A stretch of DNA of 64,000 nt from Brasenia schreberi (GCA_036023115.1 JAYKKT010000091.1:31319501-31383500); one strand, 5' to 3'. Numbered from the stretch's first letter, positions 1 to 11,675 are shown. Translations and numbers: made by a program. Notes: generated from the sequence alone by a model not told the origin.

Positions 1-1142
1 ATTGATAAAATAGGATATGCATATTAAGGATTGCAATTTATGGGCTGAAACAGTCTCCTAGAGCATGATTAGAAAAATTTAGCAAGAGTATTATTAGTTT
101 GAGTTATGAGAAGAGTGTAAGTGACTATACATTATTCATTAAGAAGAGAGTAAAGTTGACATTATTAATTGTCTACGTTGATGACATAATTGTGACAAGT
201 GATGATATTGAAGAAATTCAAATACTAAAGCAAAAACTTCATGAGTTATTTGATATTAAGGATGTTGGAAAGCTACACTACTTCCTAAGCATTGAAGTGG
301 CATATTTAGGTACTAATATTTTTTTGAATTAAAGAAAGTATATGTTGAATTTATTGCGAGAAGTTAAGATGGAAGAGTGTAAACTTATCCATACTCCTAT
401 AGAAGTAAACCATAAATTGCAAAGTGAAGATGGGGTTGATAAAGTAGATGCAATGAGATATCAGCAACTTGTTGGAAAACTAATTTACTTTACTATTACT
501 CGCCCTGATATAATACATGTAGTGGGTATAATAAGTCAGTATATGCAGTCTCCTTTCAAGCGGCATATGGATGCAGTTTTTATATACTTAGATACTTAAA
601 AACTAAAACTACTCCAGGATATGGAGTGATATATAGAATTAATGTTCACACGAAGATTGAAATCTTTACAAATACCGATTGGGCGGGTTCCTTACAATAT
701 AAAAAGCTTGCCTCCGGATATGTATCTCTAGTTGGAGGCACTGTAGTATCATGAAAGATTAAAAAATAGTCGGTTGTAGCCAGATCAATGGCAGAGGCTG
801 AGTATAGAGCGATCGCCTTGGGAATATGTGAAGGGAAGTGGCTAAAATCATTACTAATTAAAATTGATTTATTTATAGAAGATCTTATTCCAATATATTG
901 TGACAATAAAGCAATAATTCAGATCGCATCAAATTCTGTGTTTCATGAGAGAACTAAATATATCGAAATTGATTGTCACTTTATACGAGACAGTGTGTGC
1001 ACTAAGGAATTTTAGCTTTAACATGTGAAGTCAGATAATCAGTGTGCAAATATTTTAACCAAAGCTCTTAATAGAAACTTATTGATGAGATTATGTGGCA
1101 AGTTGGGTGTCATAACCATCTTTCACCCTACTTGAGGGGTTG
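1..1142 (+). mobile_element. Ty1/copia retrotransposon remnant, 3' part of pol
   Basis: Decayed pol gene entering from the left edge. The reverse transcriptase keeps its YVDD active-site motif (175-186), followed by the usual K-x-L-H-Y-F-L-x-I-E-V block (about 265-300). An RNase H domain follows in broken frames: the N-T-D-W-A-G block near 670, A-E-A-E-Y-R near 795, C-D-N-K-A near 900 and [10 protein letters not shown] near 945. The family motif before the polypurine tract, a T-K-A-L-like block, lies near 1060. The purine-rich run near 1132-1142 is a plausible polypurine tract. In-frame stops (331, 597, 754, 1013) rule out function. The 5' LTR, gag, protease and integrase lie outside the window or are lost. 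Confidence 0.9.
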
Positions 1143-1480
1143 TGTTGAGAGTATGAAGTCGATTGAGGCATGAAAAGACAAGGAGATATTCATGATTGAT
1201 CGTGGATCATATTCAGATTTGATATCCAGATTTGCTCTCTTTAATTTTCTATTGTTATGTACCTTAAGTGTTGTTTTTAAATGTAGCTTTAAATAAGCCT
1301 CATTAATGACATATATGTAAATTAATAGCTTATAATGCTAGTAATTAAAAGGGGAGAAAACCCTACCAACAAACTTACTAAGTTTTCGTGGAATAGAAGA
1401 AAGAGAGAGTGTGGCGGCAATCCAAATAGTTGTCGATCCCTTTGTCGTCTTCTAACCTGTCTCTTGTTGCATCTTTCAAC
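1143..1480 (+). repeat. Probable copia 3' LTR
   Basis: Starts with TGTTGAGAGT directly after the polypurine-like run. The right edge is set by a TTTCAACCA sequence that resembles a mutated inverted copy of the start, and by resumption of gypsy reverse transcriptase sequence within about 20-30 bases. The left edge is firm; the right edge is uncertain by perhaps 30 bases. No second LTR is visible in the window, so this assignment cannot be confirmed by LTR-LTR comparison. Confidence 0.6.
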
Positions 1481-1494
1481 CATCGATTATTGTT

Positions 1495-3527
1495 TTTCGC
1501 ACAAGCATGTTCATGTGCATAATAGATACTTTGACCCTTTGTCTCCCAATTTGTGGTCGTATATTTTGATGACATACTTATTTATAATAAGAATGTCACT
1601 AAACACCTTTAGCACATCACAAAGGTGTTTTTCATATTAAGGAAGAATGGGTTCTATGTAAACTAGAAGAAGTGTGTTTTATGCAAACTCGATTGGTATT
1701 TTTGGGTTTTGTTATTAGTAGTGAAGGAGATCATGTAGATGAAGCAAAGGTGAACTCTATTCATGAATGACCAACTCCCAAATTTGTTATTCATGTAAGA
1801 AGTTTCTATGGATTAGTAACCTTATGTTTATCAAAGACTTCAACACTATTATGACACTATTCACTGACGATCTTGAGCAAGAAAAATTTCATTGGAGTAT
1901 AGTAGCCGCAGAAATTTTTGACCTCATAAAAGAAAAGCTTGTTACTCTACATGATTTCAATATAACATTTGAACTAGAATGTGATGCGAGTGTCATGGAA
2001 ATCGGAGTTGTATTATCTCAAGAAGGGAGACTTATTGCCTAAGGAGTTAAGCGAGAAGTTAAGTGAAGCACGACAAAAGTGGAGTACATACTAGCAAGAG
2101 TTGTATGTTATCATTAGGTCTCTCAAGACATGGGAATCATACTTATTACCTAAGGAGTTCATTGATCATAAAGTTTTGAAGTACTTTCGAAATCAAAAGC
2201 ATATGGATCCTATGATGGCATGATGGATAAATAAAAAAGATTTATTATATGATTATTCATAAATCTGGAATTTTCAGTCAAGTAGCATATTCTCTTTATC
2301 GACGATCAACTCTTCTAATTTCTTTTCATGTAGAATTTCTTAGTTTGGAAGAACTTAAAGATTGTTATCTTGATGATGAAGACTTTGGCCAGATTTGGTC
2401 AAAATACCATACAAACCACTCGGCAGGAGAGTTTGTGGTCCATGATGGTTTCCTCTTCAAAGATAATGTTTATGTATTCCTAGGAGTTCTCTACGAGACA
2501 AGCTGATATAGGAAATGCATTCTGGTGTACTTAGCGGCCATATGGGGCAAGACAAAACCATTGTTAATCTCTAATCTCGTTATTTTTGGCCCCAACTCAA
2601 AAGAGAAAGGAAAATTTGTTCTTCGGTGTCTGACTTGTTAATAAAGCAAAGGAAAGGTACACAACAATGGCCTATATATGCCTTTACCTATTTTTAGTGC
2701 ACCTCGGAAAGATATTTTTATGGACTCTAAAATGGTCCATTTTGTTCCCTACCGTAAGACTATTGATGCCCACCATGTTGCAAAACTATTTTTTAAGAAA
2801 GTTATAGCTGCATGGAGTTCCTATCTCTATGTTAAGGAAATTATAAGGCTGCATGGAGTTCTTATCTCTATCGCATCAGATCATGATATGGAGTTCTTAT
2901 CTCTATCGCATCAGATCATGATAGTAATTTTTTTGCAGCATTTTAGCTTACTTAATGGAGACGATTCAGCGCAAAATTCAAAATTTTAAGAGCAGGCAAC
3001 CTACTTCGATGCATATGCGGCAATAAGAAGGGACAATGAGACTTGGCCTTGATGCAGGCTGAATTTGCCTATAACAACTCAGTCCATCGGTCTATTGGGC
3101 AAAGCCTCTTCTCCATTGTCTATACCAAAGTTCCTAAGCATGTGGTTGACCTAGTCAACCTGCCTTCGAGTATAAGGTCTTCAACCGCTCTCGCTCTGAC
3201 TGACAACTATTCTAACATTTTTTAGAAGGTTAAAGATGCATTGGAAGAACGAACATAAAGCTATAAGAATCAAGCTCATAAACATCGGAAGGTTGTACAA
3301 TTTCAGCAGAGAGACCAAGTGATGGTTTTCTTGTACAAGGGTAAAATGCAGCAATGAATATGGATCCTATAAGATTCTCAACCTGAAGAAGATCGATGAC
3401 AACGCTTGTATCATAGACCTCCCACATGTTATGGGAATTTCTAAAACATCTAATGTAGTTATGTACCATACCGAAGAGCACTCTATGAGGACAACTTGAG
3501 GACGAGTTCCAATTAAGAGGGAGAGAA
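1495..3527 (+). mobile_element. Ty3/gypsy pol remnant (RT, RNase H, integrase)
   Basis: The sequence resumes inside a gypsy reverse transcriptase, with V-V-V-Y-F-D-D-I-L-I-Y intact (about 1553-1585). The L-V-F-L-G-F-V-I-S block follows at about 1700, then the RNase H start (F-E-L-E-C-D-A-S, about 1965-1990) and the linker K-T-W-E-S-Y-L-L-P-K-E-F (about 2125-2160). The integrase H-x-x-x-H zinc-binding region (M-H-S-G-V-L-S-G-H-M-G) is near 2515, the integrase core [10 protein letters not shown] near 2735, and the A-Y-N-N-S-x-H-R-S-I-G block at about 3068. Frameshifts and stops are numerous. The 5' half is missing because the upstream copia sits here, so the copia probably inserted into this element. 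The motif set resembles plant chromovirus-type gypsy elements. Confidence 0.88.
2808..2922 (+). repeat. Local tandem duplications in gypsy integrase
   Basis: A block reading gcatggagttcctatctc recurs with small changes near 2810, 2850 and 2887, and a roughly 37-base block ending in gcatcagatcatgata occurs twice in succession (about 2850-2922). Together they interrupt the integrase core after the A-K-L-F-F motif. This looks like post-insertion slippage or local duplication in dead sequence. Confidence 0.7.
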
Positions 3528-3893
3528 TGATGCAGTCAAAGACCAGTCATTTCAGAATTAAGAAATTACAGATTCCTAGAATACAAAATTAATGAAACTG
3601 ACAAGAATAAATATTGCAACAATCAATGTCTCGAAAATGTTAACAAATCAGAATAAATATTGCAGTAACCAATGTCTAGAGAATATTAACAGACACAACA
3701 TTGATATTTGCAAATCTTTAGGATAGCATATAAAAGCTGTTGGTTGCAAAGGATTACACAGCTGTATTTCTGTACTTCTGGTTCTCATGTTTTGTGCTAT
3801 TAACAAAAGTTTTATTTACGTCCATTGAATGATATCAAGGCAGCCAAAGACACTTTTGCTGTGTCAATTCACTACATTACCTGTGCTGCATCA
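3528..3893 (+). repeat. Gypsy 3' LTR with 8-bp inverted termini
   Basis: A 366-bp block beginning TGATGCAG and ending CTGCATCA, exact inverted complements. It lies directly after a purine tract (3514-3527, aagagggagagaa-like) that follows the end of the gypsy integrase. Termini, polypurine tract and position fit a complete 3' LTR. The partner 5' LTR is not in the window, so the target duplication cannot be tested. Confidence 0.85.
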
Positions 3894-4137
3894 AAAGGAT
3901 GTGGATCCTAGAAAATCTTGGTCTTTCCTGCAGCTGAATACATATATCACCATTTGACAGTGATCATAGTTCCCACAATGTCGTATGCTGGATACACAAC
4001 GTGACAAGCTTGTCTACTTAGCTGCTTTTTTATTTTGTCGCTTTGTTTTCCAAGAAAGGTTTTTGTTTGCTGCATCTTGATGAAAGTTTTCTTATGTGTT
4101 GTCTTATCCTCTATCTTATTGGTTTTTAGATTCTTGA

Positions 4138-4453
4138 AAGGGTGAGAAATCAGCTGTTGATGCATATGTTAAGCAAGTGCAAAGCTTGCAACGGCAAGCA
4201 ATGTGTGTCAGGGCAGAAGAAGAGGAAGACTCATCAGATATTGAAAACTTTAGGCGTCTCCCACCTGCTAGTGGTCTTTCTTCATCATCTTGGTATGCGT
4301 TTTTCACCTGTGTCTATCTGAGGATGTAACCTTTACACGAGTTCAGGGGTGAAAGAATTGGAAGAACTTGGTGGAATGTCAGAGCTTGGCCGCCGTAGCA
4401 AAGAGGCTAATTTGGAACATATTTTTCTTAGTGCTCTTAAGATAAGCAAGTGA
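4138..4453 (+). pseudogene. Exon-like fragment of an unrecognised host gene
   Basis: Two short stretches read like plant coding sequence. The first (4138 to about 4291) encodes an acidic, glutamine-rich segment with A-E-E-E-E-D-S-S-D-I-E-N-F. The second (about 4342-4453) encodes K-E-L-E-E-L-G-G-M-S-E-L-G-R-R-S and ends at TGA. About 50 bases with GT...AG ends separate them, and the frame continues across that gap if it is spliced. An upstream stop at 4135 and the gypsy LTR 250 bases away suggest a decapitated gene rather than a working one. The family is not recognised. Confidence 0.4.
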
Positions 4454-6865
4454 TATTGGCATCTTTGAGAATTGTTAAAAGATTTTGAAAAGCTAACGGA
4501 TGTTAATAACGTGCTAAATTCAAAAGACATGCTTCTGTATCAGTAGTTGTACCTTTACTTTCTATGACAATTCAGTATTAACTGATGATCAATAATAGCT
4601 TATTTTGATAATCTATAGCTGTTGTTCTTCAACATAATGGAGTTTAATTTACTGGTGAAAGCTTATGTAATTTTCGTATACAGTATTCTTCTTCGCAAAT
4701 ACCATCTATATCACACGTCTACGCGACCTCTATGAGAATATCGTCAGAGAAAAATATTGCTCCTGGAGATATCAAAAGAGGCCCTTTACATAAAACTGTT
4801 TGCACATACACACACAGAGAGAGGGGGAGAGAGAGGTTCAAATATATAAAGACGAGCCATTTTCATTCTCAAAGCTGACTGATATGTATGGGGACCCTCT
4901 CACATACTATTAAAGCAGTGCTAGAAGATCTCAGTCATGGCTTTTCTCTGTGTTTGGAGGCATCTCGTGAGGAGACCTCCCTTCGTTCTGTATATCTTTC
5001 TTGTAAGAGGTTGGGGTCTGCCTAGCATGCATATCGGGAAATCTAGCGAGGCTGGGTAATAAAAGCAAGCCCAATCGAGTGGATGAGCCTAATACTTTTT
5101 TATCCCAAGCATTGGAAACTTTTTTAGTTAAGTGTTCATATAACTGAAGACAGCTTGATGGCTACAAGAATCCATTTAGTAGCACAACTTTGTGTGGGAC
5201 CACTTTTGTCATGGGTAAACCGTCCGTAGACGTTGACGGGCTCTCCCGGGACCGGCGCTTGGCCTCGGGACCAAGCAAGCCTTAGCGGATTTCACCTGAG
5301 TGTTGGGGTTTGGCCACCGACTTCCCAAAAGGGCGCGTGAGATGTCCCTCCCCGAGTACCAAGTGTGCCGACGCCTTGGTACTCAGAGACTCACTCACAC
5401 GAACGGCAAAGGCAAGGAGACGGTTTGATCACAAGTGCACGGAAACTTGAAGACAGGAAACTTGAAGGCAGGAAACTTAAGGCAAGAAGAATTTTGATAA
5501 CAGAGACGAGAGCGTGCACCCAAGGGTGAGCTTATCCATATAGTTGAAACAATGTCCCTTTATATGATTGTCTAAACAAAACCTTATTCATTCAAGATCC
5601 ACTTTATAATTGAATCTTTTTGACTTATCAAAGGTGCAATTGCCAAATTTTTGAATCTAGCATGGTTTTCTTCGTAAAACTTACGTAAGCTGGACTAAGT
5701 TAACTTATAAGGGACTGGCGAGCCAAAGGTTGCTTTCGTGGACCCAATGCTGCATGACGTGAATGGGCCGAACCGAGCTGACCCATGTGCAACCTGTCTC
5801 AGTTTTCTATCACTGCTTGGTACTTAGAAAGAAGTTTAGCCTGATCACGTTAGTAAGGAATGCACCTCCTATTGAGTGGTTTGGTAAGCTTTGTCAAGCA
5901 TCTCAATTGAATGGATAATGGAGTGCTAATTATCAACGGTGGGAAAGAAAATCCCTTACAAAATGCAGACGGGTCTCATTTATCTGCGAAATGGATTTTT
6001 TGTCTCTCAGGTGAATCCTTTTCATATAGGAGGAGAGGAAATTTCAAGTCTCGAGAACCCAATCATCTTTTCGTGTTTGCTCTTGGATAGGTGAGAGAAC
6101 TTCAATGTCTCAGGTGAATCGTTTGCACACCCAATAAGATGAAATTGGACTCTCTTAAGAGAATCCAGTTCTCTTCAGGGAGTTTAACATAATAATGTCA
6201 TTGATGATTTTTTTCTCATGTTCCCTTTAGACGGGATTTGATTTGTAGGCTCCTAAATGGAGAATTCAAAATCAAAATTACATGTCAATCGAACAGCCCG
6301 AAATGTAGTTGTACCTTTGTTGTCGTCCGGATATGATTTTGGTGACAAGAATACGTGACACAAATCGATTATGGGTGGCAACTTTTCGACTCGACCCGAC
6401 ACGAAAAAAATGTATCGCACTCTGAGGTCATTTCAGAATGATTTGACGAATCGAATTGGGTACATGTGTACTCAAATATCTTGGAACTGAAAAAAAAAAA
6501 GTGGACTTCCTTTCTAGGTTCCACGTTCAAAGAATCGAACGGAAAAAAAATCTGGTCTGTTCAAGGTCAACCTGATTTTGGCATGGACCTATATAACCCA
6601 ACCGAATCCAACTTGTTGACCCATTTTGCGCTCCTAAGTTCGATGCATGGTACACTTGTGACAAGTTTCATATGATTTTGATAATCATGCAAAAGGGTTG
6701 GTAACGTTCATTGAAAACATACTTTCAGCGTATAAAGTTATTTGAAAAAGATCGTATGGCTGTGTCTTCAAGGGTATTTGATTACGAGACCATACTACCG
6801 AACTAGAACTACAATTTCAGCTTTAGCGGCTCACCTAGGCCTCATTTTATCAGGTTAAAATGGGG
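4454..6865. other. Intergenic DNA, no gene recognised
   Basis: No credible coding frame. A CA/GA microsatellite lies near 4806-4836. The stretch at about 5187-5500 is clearly more GC-rich than its surroundings. It holds a perfect 10-bp inverted repeat (5354-5363 and 5375-5384) and short direct repeats of the form aggaaacttgaag near 5450-5480, and looks like a retrotransposon LTR or leader fragment that cannot be assigned. The 6360-6620 stretch, rich in cgacccgac-type words, resembles other degenerate repeat fragments in this window. Confidence 0.5.
5354..5384. repeat. Perfect 10-bp inverted repeat (hairpin)
   Basis: Left arm GAGTACCAAG and right arm CTTGGTACTC around an 11-base spacer, within the GC-rich island. 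It would form a stable stem in RNA. Its role is unknown. Confidence 0.7.
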
Positions 6866-8845
6866 GCATTACTATATCCACATTCTTTTTACTATACACA
6901 CCCTAATTTTTGTAAATACCCAAAATATCCCATAGGCTCACCTTAGTTCGTTAGTTGATAAGTGTTATATGATTATTTGCAACCAACCATCATCGATTAG
7001 TTACTCATGAACTCAGTTGGGATCAAACAAACCAAGAATCAAGAAGAACGGAAAAAGAAAACCGAAGAGACGATCGATCCTCCCTTTTTCTAAATTTTAT
7101 TGAATTTGAAAGATTGATTTTTACTGAAATCATTGTATTTTCATTGTTTTGCTTGAAATCTTTCGATTTTCAAAACATTTGAAGATGATTTCCTCATGGA
7201 GGGACATGCCTAGATGACGTCTCTCGTAGGAGGAATACGTGGTTCCGTGTCTCTTTCCTTAAGAGAGACACACAATGCCATGTTCCCTCCTTAAGGGAGA
7301 CGTAATCAAGACGCATCTCCTTTTAAAGATAGATAGTTGAGGAACTGTGTTTCTCTTGAAGATGGAGATGTGCATATCATGCATCTCCTTCAACCGAATA
7401 GTTCTTCCCTAATATGTGATATCCATGTTTTATTGCAAAATGTCAAACAACTTGAACAAAAACACTTATGGTGGAAGTGATTTAGAGAAGACGATAAACG
7501 ATAAACATACTTATCATATGATAACTAAGGATTATGACAATTGTTTCAGTACACTAGATGATGTACCTTTTGATTGGTTGGGAGAAGAGATAGAGAATGG
7601 ATTTGTTGATTGTGAGGGTGATGTGTTAGACTATTCTTTTGTTTTTGTGACTGATGATATGTTTAGGAGTCATAATAAACTTATTGATTATGTAAGACTA
7701 GTTGAGAGAAAGCATAACATTATTATGGTTATTAGTCATTTGAAGAGCAAAGACATAATAAGCAAGGTATGACTTACGTGTTAAAGGAGTGACAAGTATC
7801 GGCAAAATCATGGTGTTGATGTTGGAAGTAATAGGTAATAAGAAGGTTGATTGACCTTTCTTATTAAGAGGAGAAGGTAGAGTGGATGGATATTAGAAGT
7901 TGCAAATAGAACTTATAACCACTCTTTAGGGTTGTACCTCAAAGGACATGCTTTTACAAGGAGATTGAGTAGCTCTGAGTATAGTATAACAAAAGACCTC
8001 ATACAAAGCTATTGCAAACCAAAGCATATTCTGATGCATTTTAAGTAGGTAGACATAGAAAATGTCAGTATGACAATACTATTTATAATGTAAGGATGAA
8101 AACAAGAAGTAAAATCATAGTTCTCGAAGTGTTTTATAACAACTACTACATGATCTAGACATTAATCATTCTCATGGCATCGTAAAGTCCTTGATACGAA
8201 TACTATCAAAGACATTGTATTTACACATTCTCATTATGTTTACTTACTTCATGCATTTCCATAGGTATTATAATTTGACGACATATATAAGACAAACATA
8301 TAAGTGTCTTATTGTTGTATAGTAGTGTTTACCCTATATTTACTAGCATTAATGTTTATATATATTAATATTTTTATAAGTATAAGATGTCTTTCTTTGA
8401 GGTTGTTGGGTTCACATCAATCTCTAAAAACTTCTCTGTAACATTTGTTTTATAAGTGTAGAAAAGGAAAAGAATTATGTTTGTGTGTTGAGGTATATTA
8501 AAGAGTTATGTACTCTAAGAGAATTATCTTTCATTACAATCATCATTTATAAATACAATATTTCAAATTTACAAAATAAAGTTCAAATACAATTTAAACA
8601 AAAAATATCACTAATCATCACCATCATTATCATTAAGTATCAACCGATGGATTCATTCGTAGCATTGCTCGTATGTGTTTATGAGGCCCAACAACATAGG
8701 ATCACTTGTCAACGATCAAGACACAAACTCTAAATGTAATGAAGTTGTTATAAGTGTCTCACGTATCACACTCATATACTGTTATAAGAAATTAAGTGGA
8801 GTAAAATTAGTATGAAAAACAAAAAAGGAAAAACTTATAATATAA
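6866..8845 (+). mobile_element. Mutator-like element, copy 1 (internally deleted)
   Basis: The left end carries a terminus reading attactatatccacattctt, the same sequence found inverted at 58.8 kb. A block of short gagacg/cgtctc inverted repeats (7200-7400) follows, then the transposase start. From about 7790 to 8470 the frame is broken, but MULE blocks are legible: the H-x-x-x-L-x-G-H-A-F-T-R-R-L region near 7930 and the segment corresponding to the start of the DDE domain near 8210-8420. The catalytic C-terminal half and the SWIM zinc finger are absent. About 300 bases (8521-8830) shared with copy 2 follow instead. No convincing right-hand terminal repeat was found, so the end is approximate. 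Confidence 0.82.
7440..7772 (+). CDS. MULE transposase N-terminal ORF (remnant)
   Basis: An open frame of about 111 codons from an ATG at 7440. It is acidic, with D-D-V-P-F-D-W-L and a D-D-M-F-R-S-H-N-K-L-I-D-Y-V segment, matching the poorly conserved N-terminal region that precedes the FAR1-type zinc-binding domain in plant MULE transposases. The same frame is recognisable, with stops, on the minus strand near 57.8-58.1 kb. It is truncated relative to a full transposase of about 600-800 residues and is not expected to be active. Confidence 0.6.
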   Translation: MSNNLNKNTYGGSDLEKTINDKHTYHMITKDYDNCFSTLDDVPFDWLGEEIENGFVDCEGDVLDYSFVFVTDDMFRSHNKLIDYVRLVERKHNIIMVISHLKSKDIISKV

Positions 8846-9300
8846 ATACAATGATTTGTTTACCTATATGTACAATGATGTATCATATTGCCCCAGTTAA
8901 AGTAGGCCGAGCTGAATGTAATTGACTTAAAAAAGAAAGGAAATTGATACAATAACATAAAACCAACAACATACCTCGATAAATCCACCTCAAAACGGTT
9001 TAAGAAATTGAAAAAACCCTTTAACCTCTCCTTTCTCTTATTGGTTCTTCCCAAATCCATCGTTTCAACGGATTTAATCTATTTATTTTATAAATAGCTA
9101 TAGGTCCCCTACTACATAGCTAAAATAAAGTGAGAAGCAAAAAAATGATCGAACAAATCGAAGAAAATGGAAGTTGGAGGCCGGTTCATGTAGAAAAAAA
9201 GACTTGTTAAGTTTTCAATAGAAATGACATTTTCATAATTTAAAAAAAATGATCAAGAGCATCTAAAAAAATGACAAAAAATTGGGTGTCATGGTAAAAG
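8846..9300. other. Intergenic DNA between MULE copy 1 and the SCL gene
   Basis: AT-rich sequence with no recognisable coding, RNA or repeat feature apart from short A runs. It may include the uncharted right end of the MULE. Confidence 0.4.
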
Positions 9301-9310
9301 GGACGTACGC

Positions 9311-9320
9311 GTATAAAATG
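9311..9320 (+). promoter_or_regulatory. Candidate TATA box for the SCL-like gene
   Basis: GTATAAAATG lies about 530 bases upstream of the first recognisable splice donor, in a stretch with ACGT and CACGTCA-like words (9304, 9480-9495). If used, it gives a long 5'UTR. The CT-rich tract at about 9713-9735 could equally mark a TATA-less start nearer the donor. Confidence 0.3.
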
Positions 9321-9689
9321 GGGTCGTAGTAGTGGGACAACGGACCGCATTTGATTAGGGGGGTTCAATTCCGTAGTTCCTGGCCTCCAATCAATGGAAC
9401 TGTGAGCTGCAGGGAAATGAAATGAAACGAGCAAATTGTAAAAAAAAAAAGTGGGGTGGTTTCACTTGCGTTGCAGGACGCGACACACGTCACTACCCAT
9501 GACATTAAGTAAACCGTGTCCGACTCGAAGATGGTTGAGACGCGGTTACACCTCGCAGCTCATGTGACCTGACCATCAATTTAAGATGCAACCAAGATGA
9601 AAGGCCGATGCTATCCGTCGGTCGATCTTACTTAGTCTTTCGAAACACCCTAGCAGCTCGTTGAACGGCGGAATCTCGTGAAATCCCTC

Positions 9690-9868
9690 ACGCCTCCGGC
9701 ATAACCCAGGTTTCTCTCTCTCTCCCTCTCTCTCTTTGTGTGTGTGTGCAAGGAAGGTCGTCTGATTTGGGATCTTCTGGGGTTCGGAAGTATCCCTTTC
9801 TTGTCTTTCTATTAAGAAGCCGTAGTGTTTTTCTAGCTTCAGATGAATAAAAGGGTTTGTTGCCCAAG
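9690..9868 (+). other. 5'UTR exon 1 of the SCL-like gene (start approximate)
   Basis: CT-rich and TG-rich leader sequence typical of plant 5'UTRs ends at a strong donor, CCCAAG|GTAAGC, at 9868/9869. The matching acceptor is GTGTGCAG|GAAATT at 12668/12669, giving a 2.8-kb leader intron. The transcription start is not resolved. The exon contains an ATG at 9843 that opens a spliced upstream ORF. Confidence 0.65.
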
Positions 9869-10263
9869 GTAAGCATTTCGGTTCTTTATCTTCTAGTAAC
9901 GCACACATGAATCCGATATGTTAAGCCCTAGACTATTAGGTAAAATGTTGGGAAGTTAAAATGCAGAAGAAACGGTTTTGCTGTGCCTCTTTTTGGATGA
10001 AGCTTAGAGTCGAATAAAAAAGTAAAAGAACTGTTCCTGCATCTTCTTGTTCACATACGATCATAATATCATGAGTGTGATATTGTGATTCCGACATTAA
10101 CACGATGGACGCATCCAAGATGCACTCTAGAGAGTGAAATGAGTTTGTATAAATGTTGGCTCTGCCGAGGACTTGAATGGTCCAATCTCAGTATCTTCCT
10201 GGTGGCACTGCATATAGACACTAATTCAATTCTTACAATAGAGAAATGCAAGTTAAGGAGATA

Positions 10264-10669
10264 CAACACCAACTAAAGCCTTTTCCCATACTAGATGGAG
10301 TCGGCTATCCTATCATGTGCCATGCAGGCAGTTGACTCAACATGAGGTAGATCATTCTTTATTATTTCTTTCAACACTTTTGTGGTCTTCTTTTTCCACT
10401 TTTAACATTTTCACAATCTTGTTTTTCAATTTAGTTTTTCATACCTTGTTACCGGAGCTTCCGTAGTCGTCTTTCTACATATCCAAACTATCTTAAACGA
10501 TTTCCCTCGTTTTATCCTTTATTGGTACCACTCCCAATTTGTTTCTAATAACCTCATTATGTATGCAGTGTGATAACTCATCCATCTCAACATCTTCATT
10601 TCTGCCACAAACATTTTTTTGTACATGATTAACTGCCCAACACTTGGAACCATAAAACATCGCATGTCT
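10264..10669 (-). mobile_element. 5'-truncated L1-type LINE in the 5'UTR intron
   Basis: A minus-strand LINE tail: the reverse complement reads the C-terminal end of reverse transcriptase and the usual 3' end (a gactccatctagtatgggaa-type motif followed by a TTG-rich tail). It is flanked by a perfect 20-bp target duplication, aaatgcaagttaaggagata, at 10244-10263 and 10670-10689. It is 406 bp long, heavily 5'-truncated and non-functional. The perfect duplication shows this is the true insertion extent. Confidence 0.92.
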
Positions 10670-11675
10670 AAATGCAAGTTAAGGAGATAATTAAAAAAAT
10701 ACAAGTTGTAGGAGGGATGCCTTCTCTCCGCAATACATTGGTATAGGCCTCAATGCACTAGCAAACGGACATCCAGTTAAGATGATCCTCCTGAAGGGCC
10801 ACTTTTTTGTTAGCTTTTGATAATACTGTGAGTGCTGTTGGCAGAATGGATACCTAAACCCACGTCAACACGTTGTATCGTATGGAAGGATTTAAGAGAT
10901 CTGGCATGCACAGGTAGTGTATGCATATGAGTACTTCCTAATATCTTCAAAACTCTTCTAGATGGCTTCAGAGGATGAAATATTAAGTGTCTGTGCTTAA
11001 TCCAAATTTGTGATGTTTTACTTATAGCTTCCATCGCAGAAAAGATTTACTAAACCATAGCTTGCACCAGATCAGGGATCAGATTGAGTCGGAGATTTAC
11101 TGAATTAGAAATCAAGGTCCTTTTGTTAAATATTTCTGGTCTAAATTGTAATTTGCTCTCCAGTGAGTCAGTGACTGACTAGTGATAGACTAGAAGCTTG
11201 GGATAACAGGTAGGTTGATTGAATGGTTTTACTGTCAAACATGCTTATTTTTTAGCCCGGAGCTCCTTTCTTCATTTCTTGTAAAGGTCAATGGAAGAGT
11301 TCTATGATTCTATCTAGTTGACTTCTAAAGAAATGTAAATGCCAAAGAAGCTTTTTGTGTTCCTCTGGATAATTAGATATAAAAATTGAAACGATCATCA
11401 AGAACAATTATCTTGTCAATTTTAATGGTTATCATTGGCCAATCAATGTACTGCACCTTGATCTTAATGCAAAAACATCTATACTATTTTCCCAAATAAA
11501 GAAGCCAAAATAGCTAAGCAGTTCATGTCAAAAGTTTGATCATTAATGTCCCTATGTTTTTTTGTCATAAAGTCGAAGTACTGCATGATAACATAAAAAA
11601 TCTTAGATTATTATGTGAAGAAGAAACTATTTGTTGCCATAAAACACCACTTCTTTAGTTAAAGAAAATTCATGC

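Noticed and set aside
4600..4900. A host gene continuing after the 4.1-4.45 kb exon-like fragment
   Set aside because: No further exon-like reading with credible splice sites was found; the sequence degenerates into microsatellite and unassigned DNA.
9576..9908. 110-codon minus-strand ORF across the SCL leader exon
   Set aside because: It lies antisense to a CT-rich leader, contains repeat-encoded E-R-E-G-E-R-E-K sequence and has no family match; the plus-strand splice donor explains the region.
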